A stretch of 64,000 nt of DNA from Nomia melanderi (Eukaryota > Arthropoda > Insecta > Hymenoptera > Halictidae): positions 248,001-312,000 of the forward strand of contig NW_027475133.1 of NCBI RefSeq assembly GCF_051020985.1, read 5' to 3'. Shown in pieces: positions 38,542 to 50,825 of the stretch (position 1 is its first letter; every line of letters starts with the position of its first letter). Position numbers and translations under genes: made by a program. Under the pieces are notes generated by a model that saw only the letters and a list, made by a program, of their open reading frames with translations, made no database searches and was not told where the DNA came from.

Positions 38542-39765
38542 AAATCCAATATATATCTGGTGATATCTCGGGTGCTATTAGAGATAGCGCAATAAACCAA
38601 AGTGAATTATCTGCAGGAGGCCCTGGCGCATGCATCTGTGCAGCCGGAACGGCCTCGGACCACCAGGGGCCGAGAAAACCACTGTCTCATGGGGCCGGAC
38701 ACTCAGGGTCAGGGAAAAATCCAATATATATCTGGTGATATCTCGGCTGCTATTAGAGATAGCGCATTAAATCAAAGTGCATTGTCTGTAGGAGGCCCTG
38801 GCGCATGAATCTGTGCAGCGGGAACGACCTCGGACCACCAGGGGACGACAAAACCACCGTCTCATGGGACAGGACACTCAGGGTCAGGGAAAAATCCAAT
38901 ATATATCTGGTGATATCTCGGGTGCTATTAGAGATAGCGCAATAAGCCAAAGCGAATTATCTGCAGGAGGCCCTGGCGCATGAATCTGGCCAGCGGGAAC
39001 GACCTCGGACCACCAGGGGCCGAGAAAACCACCGTCTCATGGGGCCGGACACACAGGGTCAGGCGAAAATCCAATATATATCTGGTGATATCTCGGGTGC
39101 TAATAGAGATAGCGCAATAAGTCAAAGTGCATTGTCTGTAGGAGGCCCTGGCGCATGAACCTGGCCAGCGGGAACGAACTCGGACCACCAGGAGCCGAGA
39201 AAACCACCGTCTCATGGGGCCGGACACTCAGGGTGAGGGGAAAATCCAATATATATCTGGTGATATCTCTGGTGCTATTAGAGATAGCGCAATAAACCAA
39301 AGTGAATTATCTGCAGGTGGCCCTGGCGCATGCATCTGTGCAGCCGGAACGGCCTCGGACCACCAGGGGCCGAGAAAACCACTGTCTCATGGGGCCGGAC
39401 ACTCAAGGTCAGGGAAAAATCCAATATATATCTGGTAATATCTCGGCTGCTATTAGAGGTAGCGCAATAAACCAAAGTGCATTGTCTGTAGCAGGCCCTG
39501 GCGCATGAATCTGTGCAGCGGGAACGACCTCGGACCCCCAGGGGTCGAGAAAACAACCGTCTCATGGGGCCGAACACACAGGGTCAGGGGAAAATCCAAT
39601 ATATACATGGTGATATCTCGGGTGCTATTACAGATAGCGTAATAAATCAAAGTGCATTGTCTGTAGGAGGCCCTGGCGCATGAATCTGTGCAGCGGGATC
39701 GTCCTCGGACCACCACGGGCCGAGAAAACCACCGTGTCATGGGGTCGGACACTCAGGGTCGGGGA
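38542..39765 (+). repeat. Left flank of the 28-monomer unit
   Basis: Matches 52,716-53,939 at an offset of 14,174 bp. Diagnostic variants are GTGCAGCCGGAACGGCC, GGGGACGACAAAACC, GGGACAGGACAC and TCTGGTAATATC. It is absent from the second tandem copy, which starts directly at 44,665. Confidence 0.83.
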
Positions 39766-42411
39766 AAAATCCAATATATATCTGGTGATAACGCGGGTGC
39801 TATTAGAGATAGCGCAATAAATCAAAGTGAGTTATCTGCAGGAGGCCCTGGCGCATGAATCTGTGCAGCGGGAACGACCTCGGACCACCAGGGGCCGAGA
39901 AAACCACCGTCTCATTGGGCCGGACACTCAGGGTCAGGCGAAAATCCAATATATATCTGGTGATATCTGGGGAGCTATTAGAGATAGCCCTATAAACCAA
40001 AGTGAATTATCTGCAGGAGGCCCTGGTGCATGAATCTATGCAGCGGGAACGACCTCGGACCACCAGGGGCCGATAAAATTACAGATATTCGCAACCCGTC
40101 ACACAAGGTCATGCAAAAATCCAGCATATATCTGGTGATATCTCGGGTGCTATTACAGATAGCGCAGTAAATCAAAGTGCATTGTCTGTAGGAGGCCCTG
40201 GCGCATGAATCTGTGCAGCGGCAACGACCTCGGACCACTAGGGGCCAAGAAAACCACCGACACATGGGGCCGGACACTCAGGGTCAGGGAAAAATCCAAT
40301 ATATATCTGGTGTTATCTCAGGTGCTATTAGAGATAGGGCGATAAATAAAAGTGCATTGTCTCCAGGAAGCCCTGGCGCATGACTCGGTGTAGCGGGAAC
40401 GACCTTGGACCAACAGGGTCCGAGAAAATCACCGTCTCATGGGGCCGGAATGTCAGGGTCAGGGAAAAATCCAATATATATCTGGTGATATCTCGGGTGC
40501 TATTAGAGACAGCGCGATAAATCAAAGTGCATTGTCTGCGGGAGGCTCTGTCGCATGAACCTGTGCAATGGCAACGAGCTCGGACCACCAGGGGCCGAGA
40601 AAACCACCGACACATGGGGCCGGACTGTCAGGGTCAGGGAAAAATCCAGTATATATCTGGTGATATCTCGGGTGCTATTACAGATAGCGCACTGAACCAA
40701 AGTGCATTGTCTGTAGGAGGCCCTGGCGCATGAATCTGTGCAGCGTGAACGACCTCGGACCACCAGGGGCCGAGAAAACCACCGTCTCATGGGGCCGGAC
40801 ACGCAGGGTCAGGGAAAAATCCAATATATATCTGGTGATATCTCGGGTGCTATTACAGATAGCGGAATAAATCAAAGTGCATTGTCTGTAGGAGGCACTG
40901 GCGCATGAATCTGTACAGCGGCAACGACCTCGGACCACCAAGGGCCGAGAAAACTACCGTCTCATGGGTTCGGACACTCAGGGTCAGGGAAAATCCAATA
41001 TATATCTGGTGATATCTCGGGTGCTATTAGAGATAGCGCAATAAGTCAAAGTGCATTGTCTGTACGAGGCCCTGGCGCATGAATCTGGCCAGCGGGAACG
41101 ACCTCGGACCACCAGGGGCCGATAAAACCACCGTCTCATGGGGCCGGACACTCAGGGCCAGGGGAAAATCCAATATATATCTGGTGATATCTCGGGTGCT
41201 ATTACAGATAGCGCAATAAATCAAAGTGCATTGTCTATAGGAGGCCCTGGCGCATGAATCTGTGCAGCGGGAACGACCTCGGACCACCAGGGGCCGAGAA
41301 AACCACCGTCTCATGGGGCCGGAATGTCAGGGTCAGTGAAAAATCCAATATATATCTGGTGATATCTCGGGTGCTATTACAGATAGCGGAATAAATCAAT
41401 GTGCATTGTCTGTAGGAGGCCCTGGCGCAGGAATCTGTGCAGCGGGAACGACCTCGGACCACCAGGGGCCGAGAAAACTACCGTCTCATGGGGCCGGACA
41501 CTCAGGGTCAGGGTAAAATCCAATATATATCCGGGGATATCTCGGGTGCTATTAGAGATAGCGTAATAAACCAAAGTGCATTGTCTGCAGGAGGCCCTGG
41601 CGCATGAATCTGTGCAGCGTGAACGACCTCGGACCACCAGGGGCCGAGAAAATCACCGTCTCATGGGGCCGGACACGCAGGGTCAGGGAAAAATCCAATA
41701 TATATCTGGTGATATCTCGGGTGCTATTACAGATAGCGGAATAAATCAAAGTGCATTGTCTGTAGGAGGCACTGGCGCATGAATCTGTACAGCGGCAACG
41801 ACCTCGGACCACCAAGGGCCGAGAAAACTACCGTCTCATGGGTTCGGACACTCAGGGTCAGGGAAAATCCAATATATATCTGGTGATATCTCGGGTGCTA
41901 TTAGAGATAGCGCAATAAGTCAAAGTGCATTGTCTGTACGAGGCCCTGGCGCATGAATCTGGCCAGCGGGAACGACCTCGGACCACCAGGATCCGAGAAA
42001 ACCACCGTCTCATGGGGCCGGACACTCAGGGTCGGGGAAAAATCCAATATATATCTGGTGATATCTCGAGTGCTATTAGAGATAGCGCAATCAACCAAAG
42101 TGAATGATCTGCAGGAGGCCCGGGCGCATGAATGTGTGCGGCGGGAACGACCTCGGACCACCAGGAGCCGAGAAAACAACCGTCTCATGGGGCCAGAAAC
42201 TCAGGGTCAGGGAAAAATCCAATATATATCTGGTGATATCTCGGGTGCTATTACAGGTAGCGCAACAAATCATAGTGCATTGTCTGTAGGAGGCCCTGGC
42301 GCATGAATCTGGGCAGCGGGAACGACCTCGGACCACCAGGGGCCGAGAAAACCACCGTCTCATGGGGCCGGACACTCAGGGTCGGGGAAAAATTCAGTAT
42401 ATATCTGGTGA

Positions 42412-42434
42412 TATCTCGGGTGCTATTAGAGATA
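42412..42434. other. Inverted repeat 1: 6-bp arms, 11-nt spacer
   Basis: TATCTC and GAGATA are perfect reverse complements at monomer positions 63-68 and 80-85, with an 11-nt spacer. The right arm is complete when position 80 is G (TTAGAGATAG units). Units with C there (TTACAGATAG) keep a 5-bp match. Both alleles are common throughout the array. Short dyads are frequent in centromeric satellites of several species, but a role here is untested. Confidence 0.8.
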
Positions 42435-42550
42435 GCGCAATAAACCAAAGTGAATTATCTGCAGGAGGCCCTGGCGCATGAATCTGTGCAGCGGGAACGA
42501 CCTCGGATCACCAGGGGCCGAGAAAACCACCGTCTCATGGGGCCGGACAC

Positions 42551-42562
42551 TCAGGGTCAGGG
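42551..42562 (+). other. TCAGGG doublet (example of a per-monomer motif)
   Basis: Type-A monomers carry two abutting TCAGGG hexamers at positions 27-38. Common derivatives change the second to TCGGGG, and type-B monomers replace the pair with CCAAGGTCA or CACAATGTCA. At 27-38 and 19,455-19,466 of the window the pair reads TCAGGG TTAGGG. TCAGGG is a known variant of the vertebrate telomere hexamer; two copies per unit do not make a telomere, and I read this as sequence resemblance only. Confidence 0.6.
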
Positions 42563-42641
42563 AAAAATCCAATATATATCTGGTGATATCTCGGGTGCTA
42601 TTACAGATAGCGCAATAAACCAAAGTGAATTATCTGCAGGA

Positions 42642-42694
42642 GGCCCTGGCGCATGCAACTGTGCAGCGGGAACGACCTCGGACCACCAGGGGCC
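42642..42694. other. Larger imperfect inverted repeat around the ATG segment
   Basis: GGCCCTGG at 118-125 pairs with CCAGGGGCC at 162-170 with one bulged G. The enclosed loop contains GCGCA/TGTGC (125-129 with 136-140), which could pair in RNA with one G-U wobble. If transcribed, this third of the monomer could fold into a branched hairpin. It competes with inverted repeat 2 for the same bases. This is a by-eye prediction without energy calculation. Confidence 0.5.
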
Positions 42695-42697
42695 GAG
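42677..42697. other. Inverted repeat 2: 5-bp arms, 11-nt spacer
   Basis: CTCGG (153-157) and CCGAG (169-173) are perfect reverse complements, again with an 11-nt spacer. The centre is at position 163, 89 bp after the centre of inverted repeat 1 at 74 and 86 bp before the next one. Units with the AAGGGCGAG variant lose part of the right arm. Confidence 0.8.
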
Positions 42698-44664
42698 ACA
42701 ACCAACGTCCCATGGGGCCGGACACTCAGGGTCATGGAAAAATCCAATATATATCTGGTGATATCTCGGGTGCTATTACAGATAGCGCAATAAATCAAAG
42801 TGCATTGTCTGCAGGAGGCCCTGGCGCATGAATCTGTGCAGCCGGAACGACCTCGGACCACCAGGGGCCGAGACAACCACCGTCTCATGGGGCCGGACAC
42901 TCAGGGTCAGGGAAAAATCCAATATATATCTGGTGATATCTCGGGTGCTATTACAGATAGCGCAATAAATCAAAGTGCATTGTCTGTAGGAGGCCCTGGC
43001 GCATGAATCTGTGCAGCGGGAACGACCTCGAACCACCGGAGGCCGAGAAAACCACAGTCTCATGTGGCCGGACACTCAGGGTCAGGGGAAAATCCAATAT
43101 ATATCTGGTGAAATCTCGGGTGCTATTACAGATAGCGCAATGAATCGAAGTGCATTGTCTGTCGGAGGCCCTGCCGCATCAATCTGGGCAGCGGGAACGA
43201 CCTCGGACCACCAGGGGCCGAGAAAACCACAGTCACATGGGGCCGGACACTCAGGGTCAGGGGAAAATCCAATATATATCTGGTGATATCTCGGGTGCTA
43301 TTAGAGATGGCGCAATAAACCAAAGTTAATTATCTGCAGGAGGCCCTGGCGCATGAATCTGTGCAGCGGGAACGACCTCGAACCACCGGAGGCCGAGAAA
43401 ACCACAGTCTCATGGGGCCGGACACTCAGGGTCGGGGGGAAATCCAATATATATCTGGTGAAATCTCGGGTGCTATTACAGATAGCGCAATGAATCGAAG
43501 TGCATTGTCTGTAGGAGGCCCTGCCGCATCAATCTGGGCAGCGGGAACGACCTCGGACCACCGGAGGCCGAGAAAACCACAGTCTCATGGGGCCGGACAC
43601 TCAGGGTCAGGGGAAAATCCAATATATATCTGGTGAAATCTCGGGTGCTATTACAGATAGCGCAATGAATCGAAGTGCATTGTCTGTAGGAGGCCCTTGC
43701 GCATGAATCTGTGCAGCAGGAACGACATCGGACCACCAGGGGCCGAGAAAATTACAGATTTTCGGAATCCGTCACACAATGTCATTTAAAAATCCAGCAT
43801 ATATCTGGTGATATCTCGGGTGCCACTAGAGATAGCGCCATAAATCAAAGTGCATTGTCTGCAGGAGGCCCCTTGCGCATGAATCCGTGCAGCGGGAACG
43901 ACCTCGGACCACCAGGGGCCGAGAAAACCCCCGTCTCATGGGGCCGGACTGTCAGGGTCAGGGAAAAATCAATTATATATCTGGTGATATCTCGGGTGCT
44001 ATTAGAGATAGCGCAATAAACCAAAGTGAATTATCTGCAGGAGGCCTTTGCGCACGAATCGGTGCAGCAGGAACGATATCGGACCACCAGGCGCCGAGAA
44101 AATTACAGATTTTCGGTATCCGACACACAATGTCCTTTAAAAATCCAGCATATATCTGGTGATATCTCGGGTGCTATTACAGATGGCGCAATAAATCAAA
44201 GTGAATTATCTGCAGGAGGCCCTGCCGCATGAATCTGGGCAGCGGGAACGACCTCGGACCACCAGGGGCCGAGAAAACAACCGTCCCATGCGGCCGGACA
44301 CTCAGGGTCAGGGAAAAATCCAATATATATTTGGTGATATCTCAGGTGCTATTACAGATAGCGCGATAAATCAAAGTGCATTGTGTGCAGGGAGCCCTGG
44401 CGCATGAATCCGTGCAGCGGGCACGACCTTGGACCACCAGGGGCCGAGAAAACCACCGTCTCATGGGGCCGGACACTCAGGGTCAGGGAAAAATCCAATA
44501 TATATCCGGTGATATCCCGGGTGCTATTACAGATAGCGCAATAAATCAAAGTGCATTGTCTGTAGGAGGCCCTGGCGCATGAATCTGGGCAGCGGGAACG
44601 ACCTCGGACCACCAGGGGCCGAGAAAACACCCGTCTCATGGGGCCGGACACTCAGGGTCAGGGG

Positions 44665-47600
44665 AAAATCCAATATATATCTGGTGATAACGCGGGTGCT
44701 ATTAGAGATAGCGCAATAAATCAAAGTGAGTTATCTGCAGGAGGCCCTGGCGCATGAATCTGTGCAGCGGGAACGACCTCGGACCACCAGGGGCCGAGAA
44801 AACCACCGTCTCATTGGGCCGGACACTCAGGGTCAGGCGAAAATCCAATATATATCTGGTGATATCTGGGGAGCTATTAGAGATAGCCCTATAAACCAAA
44901 GTGAATTATCTGCAGGAGGCCCTGGTGCATGAATCTATGCAGCGGGAACGACCTCGGACCACCAGGGGCCGATAAAATTACAGATATTCGCAACCCGTCA
45001 CACAAGGTCATGCAAAAATCCAGCATATATCTGGTGATATCTCGGGTGCTATTACAGATAGCGCAGTAAATCAAAGTGCATTGTCTGTAGGAGGCCCTGG
45101 CGCATGAATCTGTGCAGCGGCAACGACCTCGGACCACTAGGGGCCAAGAAAACCACCGACACATGGGGCCGGACACTCAGGGTCAGGGAAAAATCCAATA
45201 TATATCTGGTGTTATCTCAGGTGCTATTAGAGATAGGGCGATAAATAAAAGTGCATTGTCTCCAGGAAGCCCTGGCGCATGACTCGGTGTAGCGGGAACG
45301 ACCTTGGACCAACAGGGTCCGAGAAAATCACCGTCTCATGGGGCCGGAATGTCAGGGTCAGGGAAAAATCCAATATATATCTGGTGATATCTCGGGTGCT
45401 ATTAGAGACAGCGCGATAAATCAAAGTGCATTGTCTGCGGGAGGCTCTGTCGCATGAACCTGTGCAATGGCAACGAGCTCGGACCACCAGGGGCCGAGAA
45501 AACCACCGACACATGGGGCCGGACTGTCAGGGTCAGGGAAAAATCCAGTATATATCTGGTGATATCTCGGGTGCTATTACAGATAGCGCACTGAACCAAA
45601 GTGCATTGTCTGTAGGAGGCCCTGGCGCATGAATCTGTGCAGCGTGAACGACCTCGGACCACCAGGGGCCGAGAAAACCACCGTCTCATGGGGCCGGACA
45701 CGCAGGGTCAGGGAAAAATCCAATATATATCTGGTGATATCTCGGGTGCTATTACAGATAGCGGAATAAATCAAAGTGCATTGTCTGTAGGAGGCACTGG
45801 CGCATGAATCTGTACAGCGGCAACGACCTCGGACCACCAAGGGCCGAGAAAACTACCGTCTCATGGGTTCGGACACTCAGGTTCAGGGAAAATCCAATAT
45901 ATATCTGGTGATATCTCGGGTGCTATTAGAGATAGCGCAATAAGTCAAAGTGCATTGTCTGTACGAGGCCCTGGCGCATGAATCTGGCCAGCGGGAACGA
46001 CCTCGGACCACCAGGGGCCGATAAAACCACCGTCTCATGGGGCCGGACACTCAGGGCCAGGGGAAAATCCAATATATATCTGGTGATATCTCGGGTGCTA
46101 TTACAGATAGCGCAATAAATCAAAGTGCATTGTCTATAGGAGGCCCTGGCGCATGAATCTGTGCAGCGGGAACGACCTCGGACCACCAGGGGCCGAGAAA
46201 ACCACCGTCTCATGGGGCCGGAATGTCAGGGTCAGTGAAAAATCCAATATATATCTGGTGATATCTCGGGTGCTATTACAGATAGCGGAATAAATCAATG
46301 TGCATTGTCTGTAGGAGGCCCTGGCGCAGGAATCTGTGCAGCGGGAACGACCTCGGACCACCAGGGGCCGAGAAAACTACCGTCTCATGGGGCCGGACAC
46401 TCAGGGTCAGGGTAAAATCCAATATATATCCGGGGATATCTCGGGTGCTATTAGAGATAGCGTAATAAACCAAAGTGCATTGTCTGCAGGAGGCCCTGGC
46501 GCATGAATCTGTGCAGCGTGAACGACCTCGGACCACCAGGGGCCGAGAAAACCACCGTCTCATGGGGCCGGACACGCAGGGTCAGGGAAAAATCCAATAT
46601 ATATCTGGTGATATCTCGGGTGCTATTACAGATAGCGGAATAAATCAAAGTGCATTGTCTGTAGGAGGCACTGGCGCATGAATCTGTACAGCGGCAACGA
46701 CCTCGGACCACCAAGGGCCGAGAAAACTACCGTCTCATGGGTTCGGACACTCAGGGTCAGGGAAAATCCAATATATATCTGGTGATATCTCGGGTGCTAT
46801 TAGAGATAGCGCAATAAGTCAAAGTGCATTGTCTGTACGAGGCCCTGGCGCATGAATCTGGCCAGCGGGAACGACCTCGGACCACCAGGATCCGAGAAAA
46901 CCACCGTCTCATGGGGCCGGACACTCAGGGTCGGGGAAAAATCCAATATATATCTGGTGATATCTCGAGTGCTATTAGAGATAGCGCAATCAACCAAAGT
47001 GAATGATCTGCAGGAGGCCCGGGCGCATGAATGTGTGCGGCGGGAACGACCTCGGACCACCAGGAGCCGAGAAAACAACCGTCTCATGGGGCCAGAAACT
47101 CAGGGTCAGGGAAAAATCCAATATATATCTGGTGATATCTCGGGTGCTATTACAGGTAGCGCAACAAATCATAGTGCATTGTCTGTAGGAGGCCCTGGCG
47201 CATGAATCTGGGCAGCGGGAACGACCTCGGACCACCAGGGGCCGAGAAAACCACCGTCTCATGGGGCCGGACACTCAGGGTCGGGGAAAAATTCAGTATA
47301 TATCTGGTGATATCTCGGGTGCTATTAGAGATAGCGCAATAAACCAAAGTGAATTATCTGCAGGAGGCCCTGGCGCATGAATCTGTGCAGCGGGAACGAC
47401 CTCGGATCACCAGGGGCCGAGAAAACCACCGTCTCATGGGGCCGGACACTCAGGGTCAGGGAAAAATCCAATATATATCTGGTGATATCTCGGGTGCTAT
47501 TACAGATAGCGCAATAAACCAAAGTGAATTATCTGCAGGAGGCCCTGGCGCATGCAACTGTGCAGCGGGAACGACCTCGGACCACCAGGGGCCGAGACAA

Positions 47601-49563
47601 CCAACGTCCCATGGGGCCGGACACTCAGGGTCATGGAAAAATCCAATATATATCTGGTGATATCTCGGGTGCTATTACAGATAGCGCAATAAATCAAAGT
47701 GCATTGTCTGCAGGAGGCCCTGGCGCATGAATCTGTGCAGCCGGAACGACCTCGGACCACCAGGGGCCGAGACAACCACCGTCTCATGGGGCCGGACACT
47801 CAGGGTCAGGGAAAAATCCAATATATATCTGGTGATATCTCGGGTGCTATTACAGATAGCGCAATAAATCAAAGTGCATTGTCTGTAGGAGGCCCTGGCG
47901 CATGAATCTGTGCAGCGGGAACGACCTCGAACCACCGGAGGCCGAGAAAACCACAGTCTCATGTGGCCGGACACTCAGGGTCAGGGGAAAATCCAATATA
48001 TATCTGGTGAAATCTCGGGTGCTATTACAGATAGCGCAATGAATCGAAGTGCATTGTCTGTCGGAGGCCCTGCCGCATCAATCTGGGCAGCGGGAACGAC
48101 CTCGGACCACCAGGGGCCGAGAAAACCACAGTCACATGGGGCCGGACACTCAGGGTCAGGGGAAAATCCAATATATATCTGGTGATATCTCGGGTGCTAT
48201 TAGAGATGGCGCAATAAACCAAAGTTAATTATCTGCAGGAGGCCCTGGCGCATGAATCTGTGCAGCGGGAACGACCTCGAACCACCGGAGGCCGAGAAAA
48301 CCACAGTCTCATGGGGCCGGACACTCAGGGTCGGGGGGAAATCCAATATATATCTGGTGAAATCTCGGGTGCTATTACAGATAGCGCAATGAATCGAAGT
48401 GCATTGTCTGTAGGAGGCCCTGCCGCATCAATCTGGGCAGCGGGAACGACCTCGGACCACCGGAGGCCGAGAAAACCACAGTCTCATGGGGCCGGACACT
48501 CAGGGTCAGGGGAAAATCCAATATATATCTGGTGAAATCTCGGGTGCTATTACAGATAGCGCAATGAATCGAAGTGCATTGTCTGTAGGAGGCCCTTGCG
48601 CATGAATCTGTGCAGCAGGAACGACATCGGACCACCAGGGGCCGAGAAAATTACAGATTTTCGGAATCCGTCACACAATGTCATTTAAAAATCCAGCATA
48701 TATCTGGTGATATCTCGGGTGCCACTAGAGATAGCGCCGTAAATCAAAGTGCATTGTCTGCAGGAGGCCCCTTGCGCATGAATCCGTGCAGCGGGAACGA
48801 CCTCGGACCACCAGGGGCCGCGAAAACCCCCGTCTCATGGGGCCGGACTGTCAGGGTCAGGGAAAAATCAATTATATATCTGGTGATATCTCGGGTGCTA
48901 TTAGAGATAGCGCAATAAACCAAAGTGAATTATCTGCAGGAGGCCTTTGCGCACGAATCGGTGCAGCAGGAACGATATCGGACCACCAGGCGCCGAGAAA
49001 ATTACAGATTTTCGGTATCCGACACACAATGTCCTTTAAAAATCCAGCATATATCTGGTGATATCTCGGGTGCTATTACAGATGGCGCAATAAATCAAAG
49101 TGAATTATCTGCAGGAGGCCCTGCCGCATGAATCTGGGCAGCGGGAACGACCTCGGACCACCAGGGGCCGAGAAAACAACCGTCCCATGCGGCCGGACAC
49201 TCAGGGTCAGGGAAAAATCCAATATATATTTGGTGATATCTCAGGTGCTATTACAGATAGCGCGATAAATCAAAGTGCATTGTGTGCAGGGAGCCCTGGC
49301 GCATGAATCCGTGCAGCGGGCACGACCTTGGACCACCAGGGGCCGAGAAAACCACCGTCTCATGGGGCCGGACACTCAGGGTCAGGGAAAAATCCAATAT
49401 ATATCCGGTGATATCCCGGGTGCTATTACAGATAGCGCAATAAATCAAAGTGCATTGTCTGTAGGAGGCCCTGGCGCATGAATCTGGGCAGCGGGAACGA
49501 CCTCGGACCACCAGGGGCCGAGAAAACACCCGTCTCATGGGGCCGGACACTCAGGGTCAGGGA
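44665..49563 (+). repeat. 28-monomer HOR (4,899 bp), tandem copy 2
   Basis: Directly abuts copy 1 without spacer. Private changes seen are GGTTCAGGG near 45,882, AACCACC in place of AATCACC near 46,550, GCGCCGTAAATC near 48,738 and GCCGCGAAAACC near 48,820. After 49,563 the sequence goes to CCATTATATATC, unlike the start of the unit, so the tandem run stops at two copies. Confidence 0.92.
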
Positions 49564-50825
49564 AAAATCCATTATATATCTGGTGATATCTCGGGTGCCA
49601 TTAGAGATAGCGCGATAAATCAAAGTGCATTGTCTGCAGTACTCCCTGGCGCATGAATCTGTGCAGCGGAAACGACCTCGGACCACCAGGGGCCGAGAAA
49701 ACCACAGTCTCATGAGGCCGAACTGTCAGGGTCAGGGAAGAATCCAATATATATCTGGTGATATCTCGGGTGATATTAGTGATAGCGCAATCAACCAAAG
49801 TGAATGATCTTCAGGAGGCCCGGGCGCATGAATGTGTGCGGCGGGAACGACCTCGGAACACCAGGGGCCGAGAAAACAAGCGTCTCATGCGGCCGGACAC
49901 TCAGGGTCAGGGAAAAATCCAATATATATCTGGTGATATCTCGGGTGGCATTAGAGATAGCGCATTAAATCAAAGTGCATTGTCCGTAGGAGGCCCGTGC
50001 GCATTAATCTGTGCAGCATGTACGACAGCGGACCACCAGGGGCCGAGAAAGTTACAGATTTTCGGTATCCGTCACCCAAAGTCATGTAAAAATCCACAAT
50101 ATATACGGTGCTTTCTCGGGTGCTATTAGAGATAGCGCAATAAACCAAAGTGAATTATCTGCAGGAGTCCCTGCCGCATGAATCTGGGTAGCGGGAACGA
50201 CATCGGACCACCAGGGGCCGAGAAAACCACCGTCTCATGGTGCCGGACAATCACGGTCAGGGAAAAATCCAATATATATCTGGTGATATCTCGGGTGCTA
50301 TTAGAGATAGCGCAATAAACCAAAGTGAATTATCTGCAGGAGGCCCTTGCGCATGAATCTGTAGAGCGGGAACGACCTCGGACCGCCAGGGGCCGAGAAA
50401 ATTACAGATATTTGGAATCCGTCACCCAAGATCGTGTAAAAATCCAGCATATATCTGCTGATATCTCGGGTGCTAGTAGAGATAGCGCAATAAATCAAAG
50501 TGAATTATCTGCAGGAGGCCCTGGCGCATGAAACTGTGCAGCGGGAACGACCTCGGACCACCAGGAGCCGAGAAAACCGCCGTCTCATGGGGCCGGACGC
50601 TCAGGGTCAGGGAAAAATCCAATATATATCTAGTGATATCTCGGGTGCTATTACAGATAGCGCAATAAATCAAAGTGCATTGTCTGTAGGAGGCCCTGCC
50701 GCATCAATCTGGGCAGCGGGAACGACCTCGGACCACCAGGGGCCGAGAAAACCACAGTCTCATGGGGCCGGACACTCAGGGTCAGGGGAAAATCCAATAT
50801 ATGTCTGGTGATATCTCGGGTGCTA
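49564..50825 (+). repeat. Bridge resembling the 58-62 kb family
   Basis: Units with TCTGCAGTACTCC, GGAAGAATCC, GATATTAGTGATAGC and CATTAATCTGTGCAGCATGTACG are shared with 58,340-58,880 and 61,665-62,200. Type-B units begin near 50,048 (B3, with ATATACGGTGCTTTCTCGGG) and 50,398. This places a fragment of the right-hand family between copies of the 28-monomer family. Confidence 0.75.

Larger units (their letters stand above)
42525..42699 (+). repeat. Representative type-A monomer (175 bp)
   Basis: This unit is close to the majority sequence and is used for numbering; position 1 is the AACC after GAGAA. Landmarks are the TCAGGG doublet at 27-38, A-run 39-43, CCAAT 45-49, TATATAT 49-55, EcoRV site GATATC 61-66, inverted repeat arms 63-68 and 80-85, AGGAGG 114-119, GGCCCTGG 118-125, CTCGG 153-157 and CCGAG 169-173. 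A hand count of the majority sequence gives A49 C42 G50 T34. This copy carries C at 80, and the C/A/A/C haplotype at 96/104/108/113, which creates a PstI site (CTGCAG). An EcoRV digest of the array should give a 175-bp ladder, since GATATC is kept in most units. Confidence 0.95.
39766..44664 (+). repeat. 28-monomer HOR (4,899 bp), tandem copy 1
   Basis: The unit begins in AAAATCCAATATATATCTGG before GATAACGCGGG and ends in CAGGGTCAGGGG, where the next copy starts immediately. Every variant I checked recurs 4,899 bp later; I found four differences by eye (41,651, 43,834, 43,926 and the partner of 45,882). It contains type-B units near 40,077, 43,749 and 44,099, two 174-bp units with a short A-run near 40,990 and 41,865, and a +1 unit near 43,869 (GGCCCCTTGCG). 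Confidence 0.92.

Noticed and set aside
38106..38738. Longest open frame, 210 codons
   Set aside because: It exists because a one-base deletion near 38,440 joins two frames of neighbouring monomers. Its content is repeat sequence only.
42647..42677. tRNA-like RNA polymerase III promoter (A box at TGGCGCATGAA, B box at GATCGACCT in some units)
   Set aside because: Both matches are incomplete, only some units have GGATCGACC, and the spacing (~22 bp) is shorter than usual. Not enough to call a SINE origin.
42525..42699. Origin of the monomer from an ~87-bp dimer
   Set aside because: The two dyads are half a unit apart, but the two halves do not align beyond short matches such as CTCGG.
39766..49563. 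Assembly error producing the 4.9-kb pair
   Set aside because: Not proven, but the two copies have private substitutions, which argues against a simple assembly duplication. Long reads are needed to settle it.
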